From the NCBI GenBank assembly GCA_038049695.1, contig CP142451.1, positions 66,531,501 to 66,595,500 on the forward strand: a stretch of DNA of 64,000 nt, read 5' to 3'. Positions 25,608 through 36,973 of this stretch are shown here, in pieces. The first letter of the stretch is position 1. The number at the start of each line of letters is the position of its first letter. Position numbers and translations under genes: made by a program. The DNA is from Cinnamomum chago (Eukaryota; Streptophyta; Magnoliopsida; Laurales; Lauraceae). The notes under the pieces were generated by a model. The model made no database searches, had not been told where the DNA came from, and was given only the letters and a program-made list of their open reading frames with translations.

Positions 25608-27041
25608 TAGAATAAAGCCCAGTCAAATTCCGAAAAGCACGTGTTGCTTCAAATTCGCTGGACGACCAATCAAATGGAGACACGTGGTACTGCCAGTTCA
25701 TCTCTTGCTGTGATCCAGACGCTTTATTAATTGCCTTGGGCAGACGAAGCAACAATAGTGTGCTATTTATCGCCTCGGGCAGATGAAGCAACACCGACGT
25801 GATATTTATGGTCTCGGACAGACGACCAGACTTCGTGATAAATATCAGACGTCATCAGCCAACACCGAGATGAAATTCAAATTGATACCCAAGATTGTCT
25901 CGACATAATACTTAGTTCCCGACCTTAAAGAGTTGGAGAACTTTAATCGGTCATGAGCTAGGAGGCAGTTGTGTGGGACGATTCCCTAATAGCAGGATTG
26001 AGCTAGTATCGGTAACAGTACTGACTTGTCTTATCTCGGTCTCGGTGTCCAAGCTCGACAATAGTACCAACATACATCCAACTCGGCAACAGTGCCAGTT
26101 GGCACCAAGTTTGCAGGCTAGGCTCACCTCGGTCTCGGCAAAGGGCACCTCAGCAACAGTGCCAGGATGTGTCCAAATCTGGTCTCAGTATCACCTTCAG
26201 CTCGGTATGCCCACGAAGATGAGTACTAAACCATGATTATACTCCCATAAAGCTACGGCTACGTTGTAGAACATACTGACAGACAAGATGGGTGCCAGAT
26301 AATGATAAGGGGTCGTCTTTATCAGACGATCACATCCATATTGATACGAGAAGTCATCTCATGATCTGATTGGACAACATCTCCACCTACCCCCACTTAG
26401 GGAGCGCCAGGTGAAACTTCCACCTATACATACAAGGGTAAAGATCCCAAAGAGCTAAACAGCGCAACGCAACGCTATGCTACGCCATACAATGCATTAC
26501 AATACTAGCATACTTGTCTTTCTTCTCCATCCTTTGTTTAGTGGCAGCACTAACTCAGTCATCGGAGAGCCTTCGGCTAACGGCAGCTAGCATCTTTGAT
26601 CTCTATTTTTCATTCCCTTTTAGGTTTTAAGGCAGTTCATCCTTCCCAAAGAAGCTTAACAACATTTTATGAGTTTCATACTCACCTAATCAAGTCCGTA
26701 ATATTTTGGCACTTACACAATCGATACTCTCTATTCGGTTAAACGAGAAAAAAATTGTTGTCTTCTCAAATCATATTAAACTTGATGACCATTTATCAAG
26801 GGTTTAAGAAAATCTAATTGAGGCTGACATCTTGCACATTCACAAGTCTCTATCAATTTTTTTTCCATCCCCCACCTCCACCATGATTGTCATGAACCCA
26901 AATGAGCCCTACAAAAAGTTTGCATTGCATTATATGAAAGCAATACCCATGAGAATAATACATATGGGCAATGTTTGTGTGCATCTAATGTGTACAGTCA
27001 CATGATCCGCACCAACTAATGAAGCACACTTTATGATATTC
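25608..27041. other. Probable degraded gypsy LTR or upstream region
   Basis: No gene. It contains imperfect CTCGGCAACAGTGCC words (25990-26170) resembling the block at 15106-15600 and a short CAACGCAACGCTATGC-like repeat near 26462-26500. If the two blocks are LTRs, this is the upstream LTR of the element that carried the split gene. Confidence 0.4.
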
Positions 27042-27693
27042 TGTTGAGGTTAACATCCACCATCACTCCTGAGCGGTCATAATTATGGTCGAGCCTGAGC
27101 ACTCACCATAAAACAGTTATTGTGCCATTTTCCATCACCAATTTGTTTTGGGATAAGTGGTAGTTCAATGGGGTGCAAGATCCTACAAGTGGTATCAGAA
27201 CCTGGTAGGTCGGGTGTTTGAGTCACGTGACATGCGTTTTGCGAGTTGCGCAGCAGGAGTCGTAGCGGGTATGCTGTTGAGGGAGAGGTTGTTGAATTCA
27301 ACGTCCACCTTCGCTACTAAGCGGTAATAATCGTGGTCGAGTTCTCGCCCTCACCATAAAACCATTGTTGTGCCGTTTTCCATCACCAATTGGATTTGGG
27401 ATAAGTGGCGGCTCAATGAGGTGTAAGATCCTACAAGTGGTATCAGAGCCTGGTAGGTCGGGTGTTCGAGTCACGGTACACGTGTTTTACAAGTTGTGCA
27501 ACAAGAGTCGTGACGGGTGTGCCGTTGAGGGAAGGATTGTTGAGGTCAACGTCCACCCTCACTCCTGGGCCGTCATAATTGTGGTCGAGCCCTCGTCCTC
27601 ACCATAAAACCATTGTTGTACTATTTTCTATCGCCAATTGGTTTTGAGATAAGTGGTAGCTCAATGGGGTGTAAGATCCTACAAGTAGTACCA
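27042..27693 (+). repeat. Tandem 248-bp repeat, about 2.6 copies, each with a primer-binding-like site
   Basis: Copies start at 27042, 27290 and 27538 (TGTTGA). The word GTGGTATCAGARCC recurs at 27189 and 27437, and a decayed GTAGTACC at 27685, spaced 248 bp. GTGGTATCAGAGC is the initiator-tRNA-Met primer site of plant LTR elements, so this looks like a tandemly repeated leader or LTR-junction. Confidence 0.7.
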
Positions 27694-27781
27694 AAGCGAA
27701 AATGAACACTACCCACCAGAATGTGTATAAGTCACATAATGTGTACCAGTGGTAGCTCAAGTCGTATCATTTTCTCCTTCC

Positions 27782-29649
27782 CCTAAACAGGTAATGAACA
27801 AAGATATGGACAATACGGATGAACCTGAATCTGAAAATGAAAAGAAGAAGGAAAATGATACAACTGAGGAAGTTGTAAAACCAACATCATAAGACATTTC
27901 GAAGAGAAGAGTGCATCAAAAAGCTCAACATCAGTCTCTAAAGTCAAACAACATTCACCTACCATTCAAATTCTTGGTTCGGATGATTCAACATCTGTCG
28001 TTCATCCAAGACCTGAAAGAGGACATGTTATGAAAGATCATCCACTAGACACTGTCATCGGTGAAGTCACAACACCAATGAAAACCAGAAAATAGGTATG
28101 CGACGAGGTAAGCCATTTATGTTATAGAACCAAAAAATGTAAAAGAGGCTATAATTGATGATAAATGAATTAACGTGATGCATGAAGAATTGGCTCAATT
28201 TGAAAGAAATCACATTTGGAAGCTTATTCCTAGACCCTATCAGACAAATGTCATCGAAAAAAAATGGATTTTTAAAAATAAAACCGATGAGTTGGGTCAA
28301 GTGATAAGGAACAAAGCTCGCCTAGTTGCCCAGAGGTATACTCAAGTTGAGGGTATAGACTTAGATGAAACCTTTGCCCCCTTCACTAGACTGGAGTCAA
28401 TCTGACTATTGCTTGCCATTGCATGTTTCTTGAAAATTAAATTATTTCAAATGGATGCAAAAAGTTCTTTTCTAAATGGGTTCTTAAATGAGGAAGTCTG
28501 TAGAACAATCTAAGAGCTTTTAGAACCCTCATTACCCGGATCATGTTTTCAAGTTAAGAAAAGCTCTCTACGGACTGAAACAAGCTCTTAGAGCATGGTA
28601 TGAGAGATTGACAGTGTTTCTGATTGAGCATGGTTTTCAAAGGGGTAGTGTCAACAAGACTTTATTCATAAAACAAGACAAAATGAACATTCTCATTGCA
28701 CATGTCTATGTCGATATTGTATTCGGTCAGACTTTTGAGATTTTGACTGATTAATTTGCTGAAAGGATGGCTTGAGAGTTTGACATGAGCATGGTTGGTG
28801 AACTTTCGTTCTTTGTAGGATTACAAATCAAGCAGGCTGATTCTGGTATCTTCATCTCCGAACCAAAATATGCTCGAGAGTTACTGAAAAAGTTTGAAAT
28901 GACATCCTCGAAACACTCGAGAACACCAATGAGCATAATTGCCAAACTCAGTCTTGATACTCATGGAAAGGACATAAATGAAACACTCTACCGAAGTATG
29001 ATGGGTAGTCTTCTCTATCTTATTGCAAGTCATCTTGATATTGCTTATAGTTTGGGAGTATGTGTGAAATATCAGTCCAAATCAAAAGAATCTCATGTTA
29101 AAGAAGTAAAAAGAATCTTGAAGTATGTGAGTGGTACAGTTGAGTATGAAATTTGGCTAACCGAAGATACCAACACTACCATTGTTGGTTTTCCTAATGC
29201 TAATTGAGTTGGATGCGTAGATGATCGGAAAAGCACCTTGGGTGGCTGTTTCTTTATTGGAAACAATTTGGTGGCCTGGTATAGTAAAAAACAGACATCG
29301 ACATCTTTGTTGATAGCTGAAGCTGAATATATGGCCGCTGGAAGTTACTGTACTCAACTTCTGTGGATGAAACAGATGATGAAAGATAACATAATTGAGC
29401 AAGAAACAATGTTTTATGTCTTGTGACAATAAGAGTCCAATCAACATTTCAAAAAATCTAGTACAACACTCCCGAACCAAACTCATAGACATTAGGCATC
29501 ATTTTATTCGTGATCTAGTGGAAGAGAAAATCATATCTTTACACCACATTCCTATTGAAAATAAATTGGCGGACATTTTCATAAAACCATTGGATGCTAC
29601 TCCGTTTGAATCTCTACGTAAATCTCTAGGGATCTCTCCAATTCCCTAA
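27782..29649 (+). pseudogene. Copia RT-RNase H of element D, broken
   Basis: RT begins near 28175 with QFERNHIWKLIPRP and conserved KARLVAQRYTQVEG, then several stops at 28400-28760. It resumes at 28785 with MVGELSFFVGLQIKQ. RNase H follows: an AEAEYMAAGSY segment at 29238-29426, CDNKSPINISKN and a modified LADIFIKPL at the natural end. The catalytic YVDD is decayed to YVDI near 28710. The 27782-28090 part matches the variable linker upstream of RT. No integrase or gag remains. The element is dead and 5'-truncated. Confidence 0.8.
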
Positions 29650-30199
29650 ATTCCGTCAATTTTCATTTATTTAGATGCACATTCATTTTTTTTACATGAT
29701 CAAGTATCATTTTTTTCTTTCTTGAATTGCACGGATCATATTTGGTTTTCATACGGAACTCTATTCCTTTATTTTCTAAGAGATGTCATGGTAATCATGA
29801 TGAACCGGAGGATCAGGGCTGAATGAAACCTTTTGATGGATGTTGAGACTCTTTTGTGTTGGGAACGGAGATTCTCCATGGACTTTCATTTGTCTAATAA
29901 AAAAAGGTTAATGTCTGGAACTGAATATTGAGAAGCCTTTGATCTTGCTAAAACTTGAATAAACTCCTTTACATGGTTTTTGTTTCAATGTAACAGTTTG
30001 GGATACAATTTGTGGCTGAATTTTGCGAATCTTTGGGGAAGTTTTTTTTTTTGACAAAAGTTGTATGTTTCATAGAATTTCTATGTGAATTTTTTTACAT
30101 GTCATGATCGGACATTACCAAATTCTTTTGGTACTAGTTGTTATTGAGAGAAACTATTTGGAACTCTTTGATGTTTGTTTCAGATTCTACACAGTGCAA
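29650..30199 (+). other. Spacer between pol and ORF3 of element D
   Basis: This is AT-rich with no open frame, as expected for the intergenic stretch between pol and an extra downstream ORF. Confidence 0.5.
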
Positions 30200-31249
30200 A
30201 TGGCTCCTAAAAAGAGACCTCATTCTGAATCTTCTTCTTCTCATTCTCGTTTTGATACTAGTCGGTTCCCTACGATAAACAAAGCCAGTCATTTTCAAAA
30301 TCATTTTATGAAGAGAATTGTTGAATCGGAGCGAGAAGTTGCTGAGAATCTTCTTGATCGGCCTGTTTATCGCAGCATAACTCGTCGAAATTGGAATTTC
30401 TTATTAAAGTTTGAAATCTCTGAGATTTATACTGACCGGGTGTGTGAATTTTACAGTAATATGGATTTTGTGGCATCGGCTATATTGAAAACATATGTTC
30501 GTGGTATGTGGATTACAATTTCTGTGGATGACATAGCTGAATTCCTTGATATCCAGGTTGTTGAAGATTGTGACTATCCTATTCCAAAAGATAGTCAAGT
30601 TCCTATCAACTATGATATGATTGGCACCACACTCTGTGGTGAAGAAACTCGTTGGTCTGGTGGATATATCCCTTATGGAAATCTGACTAAAGAGTATGGG
30701 TTCTTGAATCGGTTTGTCTGCCATAACCTAGAGCCAAGAGGACACACTTCTGATGTTAATCGCAAGAATAGGTATATGTTATATTGCATTAGGAGAGAAA
30801 AAAGGAGTTGACACATCTTAAGTGATTTTGAATGTATTGATAAAGATGTTAAATGCTAAGCGCAATGCCACTCTTCCATGTGGCATATTTATCATTGAGT
30901 TTCTATTATGGAAAGAGGTTCGAAAGAAGAACAATGAGGTCACTCAGAGGATTCAGAATCCAATTAATTCCCAACCACTGGCACAATCGTCAGCTCACAT
31001 TACTCTTGGTCCTAATGGTGGAGAGGATGAAGAAGAAGAAGAAGCTGAATTGGAAGCAAATGTTAAGGGGGGGAAACATGGGTCTGAGTGCTTTACTGGT
31101 CTTGAGCACCAGATACAAGGACTGAATGCTAACATTGATGCGCGGTTCAATGATGTGGACAGCCTACTGAATGCATTTGATGGCCAAATGCTCGTTTCAA
31201 CTTGATCGATGAGGCTCTAGCTGCGATCCTTGCTCGTCTTGGGAATTAG
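30200..31249 (+). pseudogene. ORF3 of element D: putative plant transposon protein domain
   Basis: It opens with MAPKKRPHSESSSS (a basic, serine-rich head), then a 200-residue folded region (LLDRPVYRSI, DRVCEFYSNM, then ISVDDIAEFLDIQVV). A frameshift occurs after 30811. A tail follows with an acidic DEEEEEAELE run and a heptad-like helix to a stop at 31247-31249. The layout matches ORF3 of element C: basic serine head, conserved strand-helix core, then a C-terminal coiled region. Extra ORFs of this kind are found downstream of pol in plant copia elements. An envelope-like function has been suggested for some but is not shown; no signal peptide or clear membrane segment is visible here. Confidence 0.65.
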
Positions 31250-31410
31250 TGAATGCATTTGTATTTCTTTCTTAGTTTATATTTGCTAATAATTATGAAT
31301 TTCACTTACCTTGGTTTGGGTCTATTTTGGCACTTTTTGCTATTTTGTCTTGTCAGAGATTTGCTAGTCTAATATGTTATGTTATGTTATCTTTCCCTTG
31401 ACAATTCTAA

Positions 31411-31655
31411 AGAAAAAGGGGGAGTAGTTTTGATTTTTGATTTCCTGTGATTAATACATTGATGATATTTTCTTGCATTTGTTTTTCTTTGATAAAAGCA
31501 CTTGATCTAGTCTCATGAAGTGACAGGTTTTGTAGGGGATTAACTGGTTGAGACAGCTTTGAAGTTGTTTGGTTTTCGATTATTTTGTTTTTAGAGCTTG
31601 GGTAAATTTTTGTGTATCTAGGAAGTTTTGTCCATGAATTGCCAAAGGAGAAGAT
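31411..31655 (+). promoter_or_regulatory. Polypurine tracts of element D
   Basis: AGAAAAAGGGGGAG at 31411-31424 is an internal tract. CAAAGGAGAAGAT at 31643-31655 abuts the LTR start TGTAAGG and is the functional plus-strand primer. Confidence 0.6.
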
Positions 31656-34012
31656 TGTAAGGATTTATGACTGTTGGTTAATTCATTGGGTAGTGGACAA
31701 AATAGGGGTTCAAATGATGTAAATTTATTAGAATGGACTGCCCAATTAAGAAGCGAAGCATATTGAAGTCTCTTTGGAAATTGACTATGTTCGCTCGAGC
31801 CATGGACACCTTTCGCTCGAGTGAACCTTCATAGAACCTCCTTCGCTCAAGTTCTATTTTCCATCGCTCGAGCCATTGCTGTTATGCTCAAAATTCTGGA
31901 GACAGAACCCACCGACCGCTCGCGTGAACTCCATCGACCGTTCGAGCATGAAAGTTCGGGATCCTAACCCTAGAGGGGGGGGGGGGTGTGAATAGGGTGC
32001 GTTACAAGTTAGTGACCAATTATGCCAAATTTTAACTTTTTAAAATTAACTAGCCACTAGTGATTATTATCAAACAAAATGCGGAAGCTAACAAAAATAA
32101 TCACCACAACCATACGCCATCACACAATGATTTATAGTGGTTCTGCCTCAATGCTTACATCCACTACCGGCTAGTGAACCAACACCCCACTGGATTTCCA
32201 CTATCTATGCTTTTCAAAAGGCTAAGCAATAACCTTTACAATATGCTTTCCAAGGCTAAGCAATAACCTCTACAATAATGTTTTTCTAGGCTAAACAACA
32301 ACCTATCAATGTGCTTTTTTAGGCTAAGCAATAACCTCTACACTATGTTTTTCTTAGGCTAAGCAATAACCTTTACAAGAAGAATATTTTCTCTCAATGA
32401 AGTGTCTACACAAATACTTTAAGAGATACAATTAAAGCTCAATCACAATGCCTCTAAAATAGGCAGATATGAAATTGAAAATCTAACTCACACAAACACT
32501 ATATGAGTGCAAATGTGTATGCTCATGATGTGTGTGTGTGTTAACTTCAATCAAGTTAGAAAGTAAGCTCAATCAATATATGCTCAAAACATTTAAAAGT
32601 TTAAGGCACATAAAAAGTTTTGATTGAAGTGAAATGCAATTCACATGTATGAATACAAACTTGTTGATGAAATGAAAAATCAAAGGCTCACAAGTTGTAT
32701 GAAACTAATTAACTCTAAACATGTGATGCATGTGTGCAATGTTGTTTTCAAAACCAAATTAATTTAACTAAGGTTTAAATGAATGAAAACAACAAATAAA
32801 GATTCAACTAAGTAAATAAATCATGCCATAAAAGAAATCAAAGATTTTGGCTAAGCATGATTAAAGAAGATTTTAAAACAAACTTGATTTGAAATCAAGG
32901 TGAAGAATCCAATTCAACTTAGATCAAAGATAAAATGAAGAATGGATTCAACACATCATAGTTATCATGCTAAATATCATTTACCAATAATTTAAACAAA
33001 GCATATAACATATGATTAACAAAAGTAAAGCTTACTTAGAGATTTAACTTCATTGGTCCAAGTTTTAGCTTCACTAATGACCCCTTGGTCTCTCTCAGTT
33101 CATTTCCCCTTTTCTTGTCTCCAAACTCCTCAAGAGTGACTCTTGGTTCCACTTTGATCCACATTTTTTCAAAGGAATGAACCTCATTTTATATTAAAAA
33201 AATTAGTTCTGGCGTGTCCCGGGTCGACTTGCACCTTTCCCCGGTTGACCTGGGCTTAACGGTAAAAAACCTGACCGTTTGAAAAAGAGCTCAACGGCTC
33301 TATTCCCGGTCGACCTGTAATGTGCTCAGTCGACCTCGACCGGGTCCATGGGCTCGGTCGACCAAGCACACTGTAGGTCGACCTGGGCCTAGGGACCAAA
33401 TTCCCCAAAAATGCATATTTCAAAGTAATTTCTTGTGGGGATTTTGGGCCAATGAATCAAGCTTGGAATCATGATTTAAATCAAACTAAGAGGTTTAAAA
33501 ACATGAAACATAAAAAGCCTAAAATGATTTGAAAGATTTAAAAAATAGGCTAGCTTGATTTATAAAACTTATTTTCAAAATAAAATGCAGCCAAGTTTAA
33601 AATAAAAAACATGCATAAAACAATATTTCTACAAGTCTTAAATGTTAGGAATTTTGTGTATTGCAATTTGATGGATGCATTATCATATTAGCACCAATTC
33701 AATTTTCACACATGCATTGTTTTAGAAAATCTAGAAATCTTGATTTATACATGCATTGGTTTTTTAGACTTGTAGAAATCTTGATTTATGCATGTTTTGG
33801 ATTTAGATATTGGATGCATTTAAATTTGAAAAGAGTTTTATCAAATCAAGCAAGCCATTGGTTTTAAAGTTTTGAATCATTTTAGGCTATTTATGTTTCA
33901 TGTTTTTAAACCACTTAGTTTGATTTAAAACATGTTTCCAAGCTTGATTTCATGGCCCAAAAATTCCCTCCAAGAAAAACCTTCATATTTGCAAAATATA
34001 GAATTTTTGGTC

Positions 34013-34175
34013 CCCGGGGGTCGACCTGCTGTGTGGCCGGCTGCAGGTCGACCGGGCAAAGTGCCGTTGCCCTTTTTCAAACGGTCATTTTTATGACCGT
34101 TGTGAAGGCCAGGTCGACCGGGGAAAGTGCAGGTCGACCAGGGGCACGCAGGAACTCACTTTTTGAGTATAAAAT
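34013..34175 (+). promoter_or_regulatory. LTR promoter of element F: GTCGAC words and TATA box
   Basis: Four GGTCGACC-type words lie between 34018 and 34140, upstream of GTATAAAATG at 34167-34176. In the 3' LTR the same interval (41514-41650) holds a different set, including the perfect palindrome CCGGTCGACCGG twice. Confidence 0.65.
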
Positions 34176-34974
34176 GAAGTTCATTCCTTTCCAAAAGTTG
34201 GAGATTTTGAAGACTCTTTTGAGGTGCTTTGAGACAAAGAAAAGGGGATGAACTAACAGAGACCAAAGAGTCATTTGAAGAGCTAAAGCTTGGATTAATG
34301 AAGTTAAATCTCTAAGTAAGTTCTACCTCTCTTAATCATAGTTCATATGCTTTGTTTAAGTTATTGGTAAATGATTTTGAGCATGATAACTATGATGTGT
34401 TGAATCCATTCTTCTCTTAATCTTTGATCTAATTAAGATTGGATTCTTCACTTTGTTTTCAATCCAAGTTGTTTTTAAATCTTCCTCAATCATGCTTAGC
34501 CTAAATCTTTGATTTCTTTTATATAGCATGATTCATTTTCTTGGTTGAAACATTACTTGTTGTTTTCATTCATTTAAACCTTAGTCAAATTTATTTGTTT
34601 TTGAAAACAACATTGCACATGCATCACATGTTCTAAGTTAGTCAGTTTCATACAACTTGTGAAGCTCTTGATTTTCATATCATTAACAAGTTGATTTTCA
34701 TACATGTGATTTGCATTAGACTTCAATCAAATCTTTTATGAGCCTTAAACTTTGAAATTCTTTGAGCATATATTGATTGAGCCTTCTTTTTAAATTTGAT
34801 TGAAGTTATCACACGCACACATCATGAGCATACACATTTGCATTCATTTAGTGTTTGTGTGAGTTTGTTATTCACTTTCATATCCGCCTTTTTTAGAGGC
34901 AAATACATTGAGCTTTAATTGTATCTCTTAGAGTGTTCTTTTGTGAAAACACCTTCTTAGAGAAATCTTCTTTT

Positions 34975-35150
34975 GTAAAGGTTATTGCTTAGCCTAAGAA
35001 AAGCATTGTGTAAAGGTTATTGCTTAGCCTAAGAAAAGCATCTTGTAAAGGTTATTGCTTAGCCTAGAAAAGTACATTGAGAGGTTGTTGTTTAGCCTAG
35101 AAAAACAACATTGTAAGGGTTATTGCTTAGCCTATTGAAAGCATAAATAG
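34975..35150 (+). repeat. Minisatellite of about 35 bp in the LTR with an inverted repeat
   Basis: Five units carry variants of GTAAAGGTTATTGCTTAGCC. Most units contain CTTAGCCTAAG, an 11-bp inverted repeat with one central base, so the RNA could form a string of small hairpins. It lies downstream of the TATA box, hence in the transcribed leader. Equivalent arrays lie at 5272-5345, 17755-17885, 23275-23415, 32205-32370, 39995-40165, 42484-42655 and 46130-46300. Confidence 0.75.
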
Positions 35151-35362
35151 TGGAAATCCGGTGGGGTGATTGGATCACAAGCCGGTAGTGGATGTAGGCA
35201 TTGAGGCCGAACCACTATAAATCTTTGTGTAGTGGTGTTTGCTTGTGGTGATTGTTTTATTAGCTTCCGCATATTGTTTGTTTATCATCACTTGTGACTA
35301 GTTTATTTTTAAGAAGTTAAAATTTGTCATAATTGGTCACATATTGTTGCTCACCCTATTCA

Positions 35363-35394
<32 letters not shown>

Positions 35395-35421
35395 TAGGGT
35401 TAGGATCCCAGGACTTTCAAT

Positions 35422-35433
35422 TGGTATCAAAGC
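35422..35433 (+). promoter_or_regulatory. Primer binding site of element F
   Basis: TGGTATCAAAGC lies two bases after the LTR. There is one substitution relative to TGGTATCAGAGC. Confidence 0.85.
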
Positions 35434-35536
35434 CTCGTGCTCTATCTTTTAGGATCAAGTGTTTGGAACTCTTGATTAGGTGTAAGAACCTAGAGTTTTT
35501 AAACCCTAGAGTTGTGCTTACATGGAAATCATTAGG

Positions 35537-36973
35537 ATGGATTCCACTATGATAGATAGTTTAGATTCTTGTGTAGATTCTTCTAGACCCCTCCTTCTTC
35601 CTTCTATTGGAGATTCAAGCTCTCAAACTAATGAATCTCAATGTGACATAAAAGAAGAAGATTATAATGAAAATGAAGAAGATCTTCTACAAGCCTTTGA
35701 GGAATTATATGAATTATCCTTAAAGCTTGAAAAGAAAAATAAAAAGTTAAGAGAAGAATCTAAAAGACTAAACAAAGAGCTAGTCTCTTCAAAAGATGAG
35801 CTTAGAGAGAAAGAAGAAGTAATACTATGTCTAGACTCTAAGTTCATGATCTCTTTAAATAACCTATCTAATACCAAAGATGAACTAAATGAATTAAATA
35901 TAGGAAATGATGATCTTAAAAAGGAAAATTTAAACCTAAGAGATCAATTAAAAAGGCAAGACAAAGACTTTATCAATTTAGAATCCAAGTTGACAGTTTC
36001 CATGGAAAACATGTCAAATGTTCAAAGTAAGTTAAAAACCTTAGAACTTGGATCTAATGTTGTTAATGAACTTAATTTCAAATTAAAACTTGCCAATGAA
36101 GAGCTAATCAAATATAAGGAAATTGAAAATGATCTTTTATAAGTCAAAAATGAAAATTCAATCCTTATAACCAAAGTCACTCAACTTAAAGGATATAAAC
36201 AAAAGTATGAGTGCAAGTTTACCCAAAGTGAAGAGAGACTTGAAAAATTATTTAAATTGGGTAAATCTCATGGAGATAGGACGGGTCTTGGTTTTGATAA
36301 GTATACTTCACATGACCTTAAATTCACCAACACCTTTGTGAAAGGTGAGTCCTCTTTCTCTAGCACTCTTTCTCCTTTGCCCAAAACAAAATGTATTTAT
36401 TGTGGCATTGAAGGGCATTTTAGGTTTAAGTGCAAATTAAGAAGAAGCCATGTGTCTAAACCCATCTTTGAACCTAAAAAGGTAGAATCTAAATCTATGA
36501 AGGGTAAGACACTAAAAACCAAAGAAGACTCCAAAAAGATTAAACAAGTTAAATCAATTAAAATGGAGTCTCCTAAAATAGATTCTAAAAAGTTTAAACA
36601 AGTTAAACCAAGTTTAAAAGAATCTATAAACAAAAAGCTTCTCAACCTATCTCCCTTATATCAACCCATGAAAGAACTTTTGAATAAAGTAACAAAGTTA
36701 AATTTAAAATTCAAAAGTCAAGTAAATGGAGAAAATAAGAAGAAAAGAAAAGTGAATCAATCCCTAAAGAAACAAATTCACCAACATCAAAAGACTAATC
36801 ACCAATCTAAGCTAAATTTAGTCAAATCTAAATATCATGGTGATAAGTTTAAATTGAAAATTTATCAAGTCAAATCTCCTATAGTTGGTGAGAATTCCAA
36901 ACTAGACCTCAAAGATCAACCCTCTCAAGACCTTAGGTGGATTCCTAAAGTTAGATACTTAGACAAACCTTAA
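35537..36973 (+). pseudogene. Gag C-terminal-tail protein of element F, one in-frame stop
   Basis: The ATG at 35537 (MDSTMIDSLDSC) aligns with the start of the element C protein; an in-frame ATG at 35522 is an alternative. It runs 478 codons with a single TAA at 36140-36142. An acidic head is followed by LLQAFEELYELSLKLEKKNK and a long coiled coil (residues ~60-230). Then come the CCHC knuckle CIYCGIEGHFRFKC, a lysine-rich linker with repeated KKIKQVKS-like words and a terminal RWIPKVRY. It corresponds to the second half of element A's gag without capsid or enzymes. Such a protein might bind element RNA through the knuckle and join autonomous particles through the coiled coil (inference). Confidence 0.78.

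Larger units (their letters stand above)
33643..35419 (+). repeat. 5' LTR of element F
   Basis: It runs from TGTTAGGAATTTTG to GGACTTTCA. The palindrome cluster is at 34013-34145, TATAAAAT at 34168-34175, a five-unit minisatellite at 34975-35150, and a run of 29 C at 35364-35392 followed by the conserved TCTAGGGTTAGGATCC. Confidence 0.92.
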
